64,000 bases of DNA. It comes from Pocillopora verrucosa (taxonomy: Eukaryota > Cnidaria > Anthozoa > Scleractinia > Pocilloporidae). Positions 23,800 to 34,958 of this stretch are shown piece after piece; within the stretch, counting starts at the first letter, position 1, and every line of letters starts with the position of its first letter. The position numbers and the translations under genes are program-made. Under the pieces are notes generated by a model. The model saw only the letters and a list, made by a program, of their open reading frames with translations, was not told the DNA's origin and made no database searches. The DNA lies in assembly GCF_036669915.1 (NCBI RefSeq), contig NC_089315.1, positions 5,975,791 to 6,039,790 of the forward strand, written 5' to 3'.

Positions 23800-26700
23800 C
23801 ATGACGAGCTTTGCTCAAGAAAAGAATTCTCACCAGGGATGCGTAAAATGATCCATAGGCTTGTCAAAGTAAAGCGAGAGGGCTCAATTAGCAAGTGAAA
23901 GCGAGGTGTTTGGCTTCGAGCGTGAAATTAATTGAAGTTAACAATTAAAATGTAAACAGGCGCGAGGATCCGCGCGGCTTGCGCGTTAGGAGTACTACGT
24001 AAATTTAGGACTCTTTTGCACAATTTTCTCTTTGGAGATAACTACGCATTCTTGGCGTGAATGGCAATTTTCATAATTGTAGAATGATTCAGCGACAAGA
24101 ACGGCTTAGCTAAGCCGTAGTGTGTCATGGCATTTGAAGATAGCCTGGTTGTAGCGCGTGACATGACTATCAAGTAACAGTTATTGTACCCAGCATGTTT
24201 TGTTCGTGATCTACAGGTTTATTGGTTTGTGACGCAAAGAGCGATTATCTGTTCTGTCACGACAATACCAAAATTAAATTGTGTTAGCCAACTTATATTT
24301 CACTCTGATCAGACCTTTGACCCTAAGTCAACATAGAAGCCGGTGAGCCGCTCGGTAAGGACCTTGTTTTCAAGAAAGATTTCGACTGCAGTATGTTCTG
24401 GAGATACAAGAGTATCATTTAACACTTGAAACGATTGGGTAGATATTTTGATAATAATTTTCTGGCGTCCATACTGAGGAGCTCTTTCAGTATAAAATAT
24501 CATTTTAGTAAGTCCCAATCATCAGGTAAGCGCGGGAACTTGTCCCGCGAAAATTCTATGCGAAGGTACGAGTATATTCGGCGGTATCTGCGAAAAGGGG
24601 CCATCGTTCTTTCCTTAAGGTAAGGTCTTAACTGTGTAAACTTCGCGAGGAAGAAATTCTACTCGCTGGCCTGTCCAATTTGGCTTTTAGACAAGGTTGT
24701 ATGCCTGATAATTTCTGTCTAGAGCTATATGATGACGCGCGATAAATCTCGCTGCTTAATAACCTTTGAGCGGAAAATGATGATGCCCAAACCATTTAAT
24801 CAGCAAAGCAAGGTTTACCTTTACTTCTGTGCTTTCGAAGCAAGAGAAGGAATTATTTCTGTGATAGTTAGGTGACAGATGCTTAAAATCACATAGTGTA
24901 TTATCTAACTGTTGAAACCTAATTATGGAATGAACCCTGACATCACAGCTCAAATATTCCTTCCCTATAAGATGACGCGCTCTTGGCAGGTTAGTGTGTT
25001 TTCTTACTAATCGTACTGTACTATTTCGCAATTTCGAAAGCAGAATCCTGAAGATACTCTCGTTCTTTTGTTATTTCTTACCCACTCTCTCGTGTAATCA
25101 GACTTATCTCCGTGAGGGAAGAACCTTCATTTTTGAATTTTTTTCCCGGTTTTGTCATTCGTACGTGAGCTGTTCTTATCTGAAGGCAGAACCTTTCCCT
25201 TTTTTCACCCGGTTCTGTCTCTCTTGGGTAGTCAGTCCTGTTTGGGCTGTTGTTATCTGAAGGCAGAACCTTTCCCTTTTTTTCACCCGGTTCTGTCTCT
25301 CTTGGGTAGTCAGTCCTGTTTGGGCTGTTGTTATCTGAAGGCAGATCCTTTCCTTTTTTTTCACCTGGTTCTGTCTCTCTTGGGTAGTCAGTCCTATTTG
25401 GGCTGTTGTTATCTGAAGGCAGAACCTTTCCCTTTTTTTCACCTGGTTCTGTCTCTCTTGGGTAGTCAGTCCTATTTGGGCTGTTGTTATCTGAAGGCAG
25501 AACCTTTCCTTTTTTTTCACCTGGTTCTGTCTCTCTTGGGTAGTCAGTCCTATTTGGGCTGTTGTTATCTGAAGGCAGAACCTTTCCCTTTTTTTCACCT
25601 GGTTCTGTCTCTCTTGGGTAGTCAGTCCTATTTGGGCTGTTGTTATCTGAAGGCAGAACCTTTCCCTTTTTTTCACCTGGTTCTGTCTCTCTTGGGTAGT
25701 CAGTCCTATTTGGGCTGTTGTTATCTGAAGGCAGAACCTTTCCCTTTTTTTCACCTGGTTCTGTCTCTCTTGGGTAGTCAGTCCTATTTGGGCTGTTGTT
25801 ATCTGAAGGCAGAACCTTTCCTTTTTTTTTCACCTGGTTCTGTCTCTCTTGGGTAGTCAGTCCTATTTGGGCTGTTGTTATCTGAAGGCAGAACCTTTCC
25901 CTTTTTTTTCACCTGGTTCTGTCTCTCTTGGGTAGTCAGTCCTATTTGGACTTTTGTTATCTGAAGGCAAAATCTTTCCTTTTTTTTTATTTGGTTCTGT
26001 CTCTCTTTGGGAGTTGTTTCATTTTAGACTGTGCGTTTTCATCTTATGACAAACTAATTTTGAATTGCGACATAATCAAATTTACTTGTCTTGATTTTTT
26101 TTCCTTTGCAGATTTAATTGAACGTTAACCGCGAAAAGCCGTGATGAAAAAGCAATGTTTGTTTTAATAAAAAAAGATAGTTTTCCTGTTTAGATGACCA
26201 GCCAACCTTAACTTAATTACACATCATAAGTGCACGTTCCGTTGACTGGTAATTTTTACGTCGATGTTGTGTTTGCCTTGGTGGTGTCTGTCCTCAAATC
26301 CCGTGATTTTTCAATTAAAAATAAATAACGACTTTAGGAATAAAATTACCAACGAGTAAAATACCTCTTCTCGTAACGTATTAAATTGCATTTACATTTC
26401 CAACTCTTGTTTCAGACACGAGATGTAAAATCGGTCATAGATTGTAAAAGAGATTTGTGAGTAAAGAACTTTTTCTACTTGTCTTTGTTTATTTTCTCGC
26501 AGCCTTATACATGAGGTTCGCTGTGTTCGCAGTGGCGCGCCAGGAAACCCCAGCAGGAAAAATTTCTTTAAAGATTTTACTCCTTTAATGATCTCTTTAA
26601 AGTATATTACTTCCTTAGCATTTAGCCAATTATATGGTGCCGGCGGAGGATACAAAAAAACTCCGTTATATATTTCTTTACAGGCCAATATTATCGGAAA

Positions 26701-27427
26701 AAAACCCAAACAAACAAACAAAATGAGTTCTGTTGCGCTGTGTGATCCATGAGTGTTCTCATCGCGGTTAGGGCTTGCTGTTGTTTGCGGTATTATTTTC
26801 CGGAGTGGACATACCATTACTACATTTTTGTTAGCGTTAAAAAAATCGGAAATACATGGTTTTGGTAAAAAACTTCATCTTTTTTAACTCTTAACGACTG
26901 TCGAGTTGTGTGTATCAATAGAGTGGGTCAGCAAATTTGCATTCTATGTTGCGCAAGGGGCAAGAGAAAATGGTTGACTCCCCGCGAGTGAAGCTGACGC
27001 TCTAGGTCGATTTCGATCTATTATTATCCTTTGCAAACAAAATTTCGATCATGGAGTTAAATTATAAAATTACTTTGGCTTACATTGTGCGCTTTAAAGT
27101 AAACTTGAGTTGTTAGATCCACGCGAGGGTTTAACCTTGAAAAATGCAATCACGCGAGTGGAGCTGACATTAACGCGTGTCCCTATCTGGAAAACATTCG
27201 TATTGTGACAAGAAGGGTCTGCTTTAAGGTTTTGGGTTACTCTCGCCATGCAATTTGGACGCCGAAAAGTGCCCAAAAAGTAATTACTGAAAATTCACCC
27301 GCAACACCTCGGTCGTTCTGTGGGCGCGAAGTCAGTTCTTCTCTTACAGTTAATAATTGCCAGGCGGATCTCAGATCCGCCTCAGCCTCATTTGCATAAA
27401 TTCTTTTGGTGAGCAAAGCTCGTCATG
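23800..27427. mobile_element. 3.6-kb TIR element in intron 1 of NLR copy 3
   Basis: 18-bp terminal inverted repeats, CATGACGAGCTTTGCTCA at 23800-23817 and its reverse complement at 27410-27427, are followed inward by a shared aaaagaatt. The flanking about 190-bp unit is interrupted exactly here. A subterminal near-perfect palindrome (aggcggatct/agatccgcct) lies at 27362-27382. No recognisable transposase was found, so the element looks non-autonomous or decayed. It contains the 78-bp minisatellite. Confidence 0.65.
25170..26015. repeat. 78-bp minisatellite, about 11 units
   Basis: The unit contains gttatctgaaggcagaacc, a T-rich tract and ggttctgtctctcttggg. Spacing of the aggcagaacc word is 77, 78 and 78 in the first units. 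Units are nearly identical except for T-tract length (7-9), which points to recent expansion. Because 78 is a multiple of three, several frames stay open on both strands. The composition and the intronic position argue for a satellite rather than a gene. Confidence 0.9.
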
Positions 27428-27552
27428 ACACTGTAAAGGCTCATCATGTCAATCGGTCAGATTTTGTAAAAAAAAACTTAGCTTTCTAGACAAGATCTTT
27501 CGTGAAAAAAAAATTGTTATTGACAGTCTAGGCTTCAGTTATAACGCGTCGT

Positions 27553-28318
27553 CCAGGCAGCCTTACGCGATATATTGGCAGTGTACCGTCCTTCCAAAGA
27601 GAAATCACTGAATGCCCTTCCGACCCCTCCAGCAGTAAAACAAGTTACGTTGGATTTTGAGGCAGCTATGTGGGCGGCTATGAGGTATGTACTGCCCGCA
27701 GTACAACTTCAGGGCTGCGTGTTCCATTGAATCTAGGCATTATGGTGAAAGGTTGGTTAAGTAAAGTTTACCATAAAGTTAATGGACGATGTTACGATTA
27801 TGATTTGTATAACACGTTATATGTCTGTTTGTTTCTATATAGATTCAAGAATTGGGGCTTCAAGTCCTTTATCAGAGAGACGAAGGGACCTTCAAGTACC
27901 TCCGCAAGTTGATGGCGTTGCCCTTCCTTCCGAGCCAATTCCAGCTATGTTCGAGTCTTTGAAAGAACACGCCACATCACCAGCCCTCCGCGAGCTTACA
28001 AGATACATTGAAAATCAGTGGGTTCAGTCCCTTGCATTCACGCCCAAAGACTGGGGTGTTTATGGCAAGCCTACAAGGACTAACAACGACATTGAAGGAA
28101 CTTTTATTTTGAAAATTGAATGGTAAATTATACAGGACCTTAAATGTCTAATGACGGTATGCAGAAACATCATGTGTATTTCCTTCACGTCTCCTTCGTT
28201 TTGTGCTAATCTTTACATCCCAGGTTGGGATCATGCACCTAATAGAAGAGCAATGGGGAGGCATCTTCCGTCTTACGAACTAATAGAACTTTTACACAGG
28301 GAAGCAAAATCGGTTGCC
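27553..28318 (+). pseudogene. MULE transposase C-terminal fragment
   Basis: Exon-like pieces encode motifs of a MULE transposase. First comes VTLDFEAAMWAAMRYVLPA and GCVFH. Then IQELGLQVLYQRD begins at 27843, after an intron-like gap with GT at 27745 and AG at 27841-27842. Then follows LREL.RYI with WGVYGKPTRTNNDIEG to about 28098, and NRRAMGRHLPSYELIELLH at about 28240-28318. Lesions visible are TGA at 27728-27730 in place of the expected Trp after FH, TAG at 27734-27736, and a one-base shift at about 27915-27935. The piece stops exactly where the NLR copy 3 DED homology begins. It is a dead remnant of a DNA transposon whose own ends are not visible. Confidence 0.75.
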
Positions 28319-28569
28319 AAATAAGACACGTCTTCTTGGCAGATTTTTTCTTCTTGGCTTAAGAAGCGTAAAAACTCATGTTGTCTTTCGATGGCATCGA
28401 GCTCTCCTCGTGGCAAATAATTATTGTTGTATTGTCTGGCACAGAGAAATTTCATTTTGTCCAACTCTTCTTTTGTTATTTCGCGAGCAATGTCACCCAA
28501 GAAAGTATCGAACTCTGCTTTATTTCTAGGGGGTAGCGAAATATTCGGCGGTCGAGTGGACTGCGCCAT
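28317..28569 (-). pseudogene. truncated DED exon of NLR copy 3
   Basis: The ATG is at 28569. The protein has the DED features of copy 1 (FDTFLGDIAREITKEELDKMKFLC, PRGELDAIERQHEFLRFL, EDVSYLA). Homology to copies 1 and 2 ends after about 84 residues at 28317. The remaining open codons to 28273 are antisense MULE sequence, so the last helix and the normal GTAAGA donor are lost. A cryptic donor CCTGT/GTAAAA at 28296/28295 would leave the correct phase 1, so splicing to the NB-ARC exon is not strictly excluded. Confidence 0.75.
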
Positions 28570-28985
28570 GTCTGACAGACTTCCCGTCTCAAGCCACGCA
28601 AACGTTACCTAAGTGATTAAAAAACGATTCGCGTGACACCACAAAATGTTGAGGGTGAGTCTAGTCACGCAGAACAGCTCGGAAATTGACACCTAGCTAC
28701 ATTTTCTAACAAACTTGACTGTATGTTTTAAGCAAATGAAGATCATCGCAGTATATTGACTGTATGTGTAATTATGAATGAAGGGATTACTTTCGTATAA
28801 AAACTGTGGTGCTACATCGGTGGGGGCGTATAACAGGGTAATTCAGTATTATTGATAATCAAGAGTTTGTGGGTCAGTCGGTACATAATCAGGAGGATAA
28901 TGAGAGAAATTTGCAAGATATTCGTAAAAATTATTCACAAATGAGTCGACGAATCTTTCGAACAATGCTCAAGTAGAAGAACATA
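28570..28985 (-). promoter_or_regulatory. 5' flank of NLR copy 3
   Basis: Aligns with the promoter flanks of copies 1 and 2, including gacaccacaaaatgttgagg, which copy 1 shares and copy 2 lacks. The match to copy 1 (6281-6430) continues to tgctcaag at about 28975, where a retrotransposon fragment begins. Confidence 0.5.
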
Positions 28986-29000
28986 GGGGACTGGGGTCTA

Positions 29001-29570
29001 ATGGCGGACACACGCACCGTCATTAGGCTCTTCGTATTTCTTATTCTTCTAGCCCATCTAGCGGAGCCTAGGTTCACCAGCTTGATTTACAGGACGGCTA
29101 AAGATACTAACCTGCCAGTCGGACCATCTCCCAAACTGGAACTGGTTAAATTTCGCCGGAAACATCGAGTTAAGTTCGCTGTTCAGAAGACTACTAAACA
29201 TGGGCCTGTTATGATATGTCTGCCCGAAGCAGCGTTTGTCCTGCGGCCCGTCGGACTAGAGAACATCATTAGAAGTGGTGACGTTCACCCTCTACCAGGA
29301 CCCTGTTTAATTCAAGACCAGCAAAGGACTTCTGACCGAACCCGACCAACAATTGCGTATTCTCCTTCGGCTTTGCGTAATTTGGCTGCCTCTATTAATA
29401 GCGTCTCTTTGTGTCCTGAATTAAAACACCGACTCCAAGACCTAGGCATTCTACGCTTTCGGAATACCTTCACTCAAAAACACATGCCGATTCCTGTGAT
29501 TTCAAGACCCTGTCAATCCAGGAATATTTACAACTCAAGATCAAGAAATTTAAATAATTGTGTCTCCATC
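29001..29570 (+). mobile_element. 5' ORF fragment of a non-LTR retrotransposon with a 2A-like motif
   Basis: The open frame starts at ATG 29001 and encodes an N-terminus with a hydrophobic stretch (VIRLFVFLILLAHL, residues 7-20) and SGDVHPLPGP at residues 92-101. GD(V/I)xxxPGP near the N-terminus is characteristic of APE-type (CR1/L2-like) non-LTR elements of marine invertebrates, some of which carry functional 2A recoding peptides. Here two residues depart from the 2A consensus. Homology to the duplicated flank resumes at about 29571, so the last codons of the 204-codon ORF (to 29615) are flank sequence. No endonuclease or reverse transcriptase follows. Confidence 0.55.
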
Positions 29571-31140
29571 TTGGAGATGGAGAAGTACTGTAAGCTGAAA
29601 AGAGGGTTCAACTGAGCTCTATTTAATTTTGCAAGGTTCTGCACTACTATCAAGATGGCTCTGACCAAGGCTTGATGACTGGCTGCCATTCCATAACTGT
29701 ATAGCTATGACAGCCCAAGACACCATTGGCAACATAATTCCAAGCTACATTAGTCAATGGTGCCTGATAGCTTAGGGAAAGCTGACTTCAAGTACAACAA
29801 GAAATACAATTCCAAAAGTGGTTCTTACGGACATAAATGTTAATAATCATCATTTTTTTGCCCATGTAGTAAGGTGATTTTTTAACAATGGCTTTTCAGT
29901 ATTACAGCTTTGCACTCCTGTTACATGAAAATTACACTTACTTACAGCCAATCAGACAAGCATAATTTTTTTTCACATATATTATTCATAAATACATGGA
30001 TCATGTAAATTGGTTGTCTTTGAAAAATTTACCAGTGTTTATGAACACCAAATTACACTCGAAATCATGTTACTACCCATGAAAGTTGACGATATGTATA
30101 ATAGATAACAAATTAAAACACAGGCGTAAACAAAATGCATATAACACAAACATTTGTTAATTGAAAAAATTAAAATTACATTTCTGAAAAACTAATCCTC
30201 AATAAATATTATTCTTCTTCCCATCTTATTACAAAATGTTGTTCACAGAAAGTTCTGCAACTATTAATTTTTCTTAACCCTTTCACTCCCAAGATCTAAT
30301 TAGTAATTCTCCTTACTATCTGCCATACAATTCTTATGATGTTAGTTCAGAGAATTTGGTATTGCATCAACTAATAATCCCATCATTGATATTGATATTG
30401 TATTGATATTGTAAGGAGAAATTCTGTCTTGGTCACTTGTGGGAGTGAAAGGGTTAATGGGGGGGGGGGAGGGGTGAAGGGATGTTAGACTGATATACAG
30501 CATATTATTATTCATTTCATATGTCCTAAATTTTATAAGATTCAACAGATACTTAACTAAAAGGCAACGACATTCAGGGAGTTATATCTTTTTAAAATAA
30601 TATTATATGATATTTCTTTCACTGGATTTGATTCAGTGTCTAAGATACTGTGATACCAAAATTATGTGTGTCTTTAAAAACAGAGGAGACCCTCATACAG
30701 TGTAAATATAGAAAACCCACTATGTACCTACATGTACATGTACATCTCACTAGAAAAGAAGAGGAGATATAACAAGCTTTAAGAATTACTGGTACAGCTG
30801 CATCTACTAAATTAATTTAATCTTATTCAATTACACACACAAGCTTCATATTCTACTTTTGTTTACTTAATTACACTGTAGGAGAAGCATGTGTACATCT
30901 ACGCCTTGAAATGGGAATTTCTCTTTATGCAACATTAGAACTACCAATTGAAATTGAAAATGCTCTAAAAAAATTGTTTTAAAATATTTCATGTATGTCA
31001 GCTGAATTTTACACATAATTAGGACTCAGACATGGTTTGATGTTACTCTGGTTTAAAGATTTAATTAATGTCACCGGTAAGTTATAATTCATACACCAAA
31101 CCTTTCACCACTCCTGTCTAGTGCCTTCATCAGGCATGGT
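29571..31140. repeat. third copy of the inter-NLR flank
   Basis: Matches 7186-8730 in order and orientation. It carries a TTAA-MITE at 30274-30457 that the 7.2-8.7 kb copy lacks at that point. No gene is seen. It marks the edge of the three-copy duplication. Confidence 0.65.
30274..30457. mobile_element. TTAA-flanked MITE
   Basis: Ends are TTAACCCTTTCACTCCCAAG and GGGAGTGAAAGGGTTAA, an almost perfect inverted terminus of 17 bases with TTAA on both sides. Confidence 0.75.
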
Positions 31141-31935
31141 CCTTATATGCTGCAACAAGAGGTCCTTTTATATGCTAACTAATTAGCTTCCCTTTTTTGA
31201 TGAGGCGTGAATAGGCATCAGGCAGTAAGCCACCATCATCAGAGTTTTTAAATTGTGATTGTTGCTTAGATTGTCCACCTGGTTGCCTTATGAACTTTAA
31301 TATATCATAATTAGGACTATTTCTTGAAAGACAAACTAGAGCCTACAGTAATGTTTTAACAAATGTCTTAGTTCAGTTTTGAAAAGTTTTAGTTATTGAT
31401 TTAGTTATTATTATTATTTAATCATGATCATTGTAAAAATATCACTGTTTTCTAAACCTACATTGAAGATAAAATTCTATACAATCTGAGCCCTGAAAAG
31501 CCCCAATATTTACCACTTCACTATGTACAATCCACGATGAACAAAAAGGTTGGACTTATTAAAGCACCAGGTACAGGTGAATTTTCTTCCCAGTGGATTA
31601 AAAAAAAATTACTTCTCTGGTTGTGGTTCCTCAATAGATGACCATCTTTTCATAGCCAACTGCTCTTCATCTTTGGCTTCATCATGCCGCCCAAGCTGTT
31701 TGAGGACATGAGCTATCTCTCTGTGTGTGCGCATTGTTTCCTGGTGGTTCCCTAGAACCTTGTCTTGAATGCGAAGTGCACCTCTCAGAGTTTCTAGAGC
31801 CTCGTTCAGCTCTCCCTTCATAGCTAGGACCTGTTAATTGCAAACAAGAGCAACATGCAGTTGAAAACAAGCAATTCTGACTTGGAAACCATTTAACCAT
31901 ATTTAGCAAGACAAAGGAGAATTAATACTTGTATG

Positions 31936-32156
31936 TTAACCCTTTCAATCCCAAGATCTCTAGAGTAATTCTCCTTACTATCTACTATGCAATTCTTATG
32001 ATGTCTTACGATGTTAATTTGGAGAACTTGTTATTGCATCAAATAACAATCCCTTATTAATATTTTACTTTGTTCTCATCACTTTTCTGCTTGATCTTGT
32101 ATTGATACTGTAAGGAGAAATCCCATCTTGGTCAGTTATAGGAGTTAAAGGGTAAA
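31936..32156. mobile_element. TTAA-type MITE in the last intron of NLR copy 4
   Basis: Starts TTAACCCTTTCAATCCCAAG and ends GGAGTTAAAGGG followed by TAAA, so the right TTAA is mutated. Internally it resembles the element at 30274. Confidence 0.65.
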
Positions 32157-34958
32157 ATGATGTACCTTTCCAAGACCGTGGAAGGAACGTGCTGTTTCTT
32201 GGTGATCACCCAGTGACTGATTCCTCATGCGCAGTGCTTCACGGAGGAACTTAATTGCACTTTCATAGTTTCCAAGGGCCTGGTATGATATGCCCATGTC
32301 ATCCATCAGGGTAGCAGTAAATGGATGATCTCCAAGCAACTCTAAATACACTGGAAGGGAGTATTCTTCTCTGAACTTGTTAGCCTCTTGATGAGCATCA
32401 TTGAATGCATAAGCAGCTGCAAGTAGATGTAAAAATAAGGTTTTCTCATTATGAAGTGTGATATTTACGTTGCATTAAGTGCCCATGGAGAAGTACTCAT
32501 ATATCAAAAGATCTTTTTTGATTTATTCCAAAAATTGATCATTGCCAAAATTTTTTAATTCTAATATACAGTATCTTATTTCAAAAAGTAAACAGTCAGG
32601 AATAGATGTATTACTGTGTTAGTGCTGGCCATGTTACTTTGAATCAAGTAACGTGTACATGTGTGACAACAACAAACCACCCTTTGGTGAATATGATAAA
32701 GATACACATTTAACCAGCTGATTGACCTCCATGAGCTTGTGAAAAGAGTTGGCGGCCAGCAATTTTCACCCATTAAATCACACTCTTGAGCCAACATTCC
32801 CAAAATTTTCTGAGTAGCATGATAAAATACTATATGGCAATAGAATGCAAACTTTGTATGGGCTAACATCCATTCTTGAAAAACATATGGGTATTGCCTC
32901 AACTTTATGTAATTTAGCAGCAATTTGTGTTATTTTAAGTTGTTTGTGCTATGCAGCTTTGTGTTTACCAATACCCTTCAGGAAAATAGTGACTTTCATA
33001 GGGGTGCTCAGCTCCAAGCCTGCTGCCAAACTTAAGCCAAATTCTTGGATTCTGTTGAAAACTCTGCAAATGCTCATTTTGTGACGTCAAACAAGCTTCC
33101 TTAATTATTCCTATAACTAGAGAATGATGCATGCAATGTCAGGGAATAATACAAAGGAAGAAGGGACACTGTTAGTAGTTGCTGAAGAGAAAGGCAATTG
33201 GTCCATTATCACAACTTCCAATGTACTCAATTTCTGTTCTGGCCCTCTATTGCTAAGGAAATCTTCAGAGATTATCAGAGTGAAACATGTACAGTGTACT
33301 ATTATACAATATTAAAAATTCATACCAGCCTATTCAATTTACCTCCAAGGTCTTTATAGCCCACTGCAACAAAAATCCTATCCTTGTGTTGCTTCCTGAT
33401 CTCAATTGCCTCCTTTATGCGTGGAAGGGCTTCACGTAAATCTTTCTGTTGTCCAAAGCAGCGGCCAAGTTTACTAAGGCAAAATGCACGCACAAGGGAA
33501 GAGTCATCTTTTATTTCTTTTTGTATCTTATCAGCCTCCTTAAATCTGGCAACAGCTGGTGGACATGGCAGATGACAGGCGCAGTGTGAAAGGATACAAT
33601 ATGCCTCGGAAGTCAAGCAGTCACTGTATCTCTTTTTATCATCACTTGCTTTGCAGGCCTCTGTGAACATTCCAAACACTGAGAGAAACTTCTCCTTTCT
33701 AAACACCTTCGCTAGGAAAGGAGTTACTTCAACAGCAGTGTCAATACAAATTTTATCCAGCTCAGGATCAGTTACAGAGTCTTTCAGGGCCTGCCAGATG
33801 TTAAGACGATTGATCAAGAAAAGCTGGACAGCCTGGCAACAATCTTGGGACAGGAAAACTGCATAGAATTCCTTTAACTTTCCCAAGTAATGAATATTGA
33901 ACACTTTCCTAGCTGACTGGTAAATCGGGTACAAATCTTCTTCTTGATTCATGCGATCATGACAAAATGACTGGATTATATTGTGCACGTAATACTGCTT
34001 TAGTAAGTGATCAAATTGGAGCATGGAGTTATCCACAAGGTTTTGAAGCAATATCCCCAACTTGAAGTCTGACAGGTCTTTGAGGAGAAAATGGGCATCA
34101 GCCAAAGTGAATGTTGTTGGGAAAACTGCAAGAGATATCATGGCAACTTGCTGGTCATGATCAAGTCGGCTGAAGCAGATTCTGAGACAGTTAAATAGTT
34201 GATGCTCATGGCTGAGTGAATTGAGACTGAAAGATTTTAGAGTTGACACAGGGCTCATCTGGAACTCATGGATCAGAGCTTTAGCATCTACCCCTTTTGC
34301 CAATAGGGCTGCTGTGGTGCGCAGAACAAGTGGCACCCCACCACAGTGATTGGCTAGCTGTTCTGCATCCTCTTCAGATACTTTGGACTCCAGCGTCAGA
34401 AGCAACTCTTTGGCATGATCTGGACAAAGAGAGTCTAGCCGGAGCTCAAACATTTCAACAGAGATGAAAGTAATAGATTGACGTGATGTAATCAGGATTT
34501 TCACATGAGAAGCAGTCTGTGCAACAGTACCAATAAAATTACAAAATCCATCCTTCACTTGGGGCAGTAACATGTCTTCAGCATTGTCCAGAATGATGAC
34601 AGAGTGCTTTGTTAAAGTGCGAAGGCAGTGCTTGGCTTGCTGAATTGGCTGCCTCCCAGCCAAAATTTGAAGAGCTCCAAGTAGGGAGTTCACCATTGCA
34701 TTTAAGGATGTCAAACTCCTGAGGGAGACATAATACACATTTGTTTTCCCTTGTGCTATTACTGTAGTTCATGTCCTACTTGAATGGCCACTGCAGACTT
34801 TCCAAAACCAGGAGGTCCAGTAATGGAGACTATCTGACAGGAATCACTTGCCGAAAGTTTTTCTAGTACTGTGGAACATTGACCTTTCCGTCCAACAAAA
34901 TTTGGAACTTTGGAGGGAATGCCGCCTAGGTTCTGAAATGCCTTTTTGATAACCACTC

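Noticed and set aside
25078-25856. Long ORFs on both strands across the 78-bp repeat
   Set aside because: Open frames follow from a unit length divisible by three with no stop. The T-tract length changes and the intronic, in-transposon position argue against a protein.
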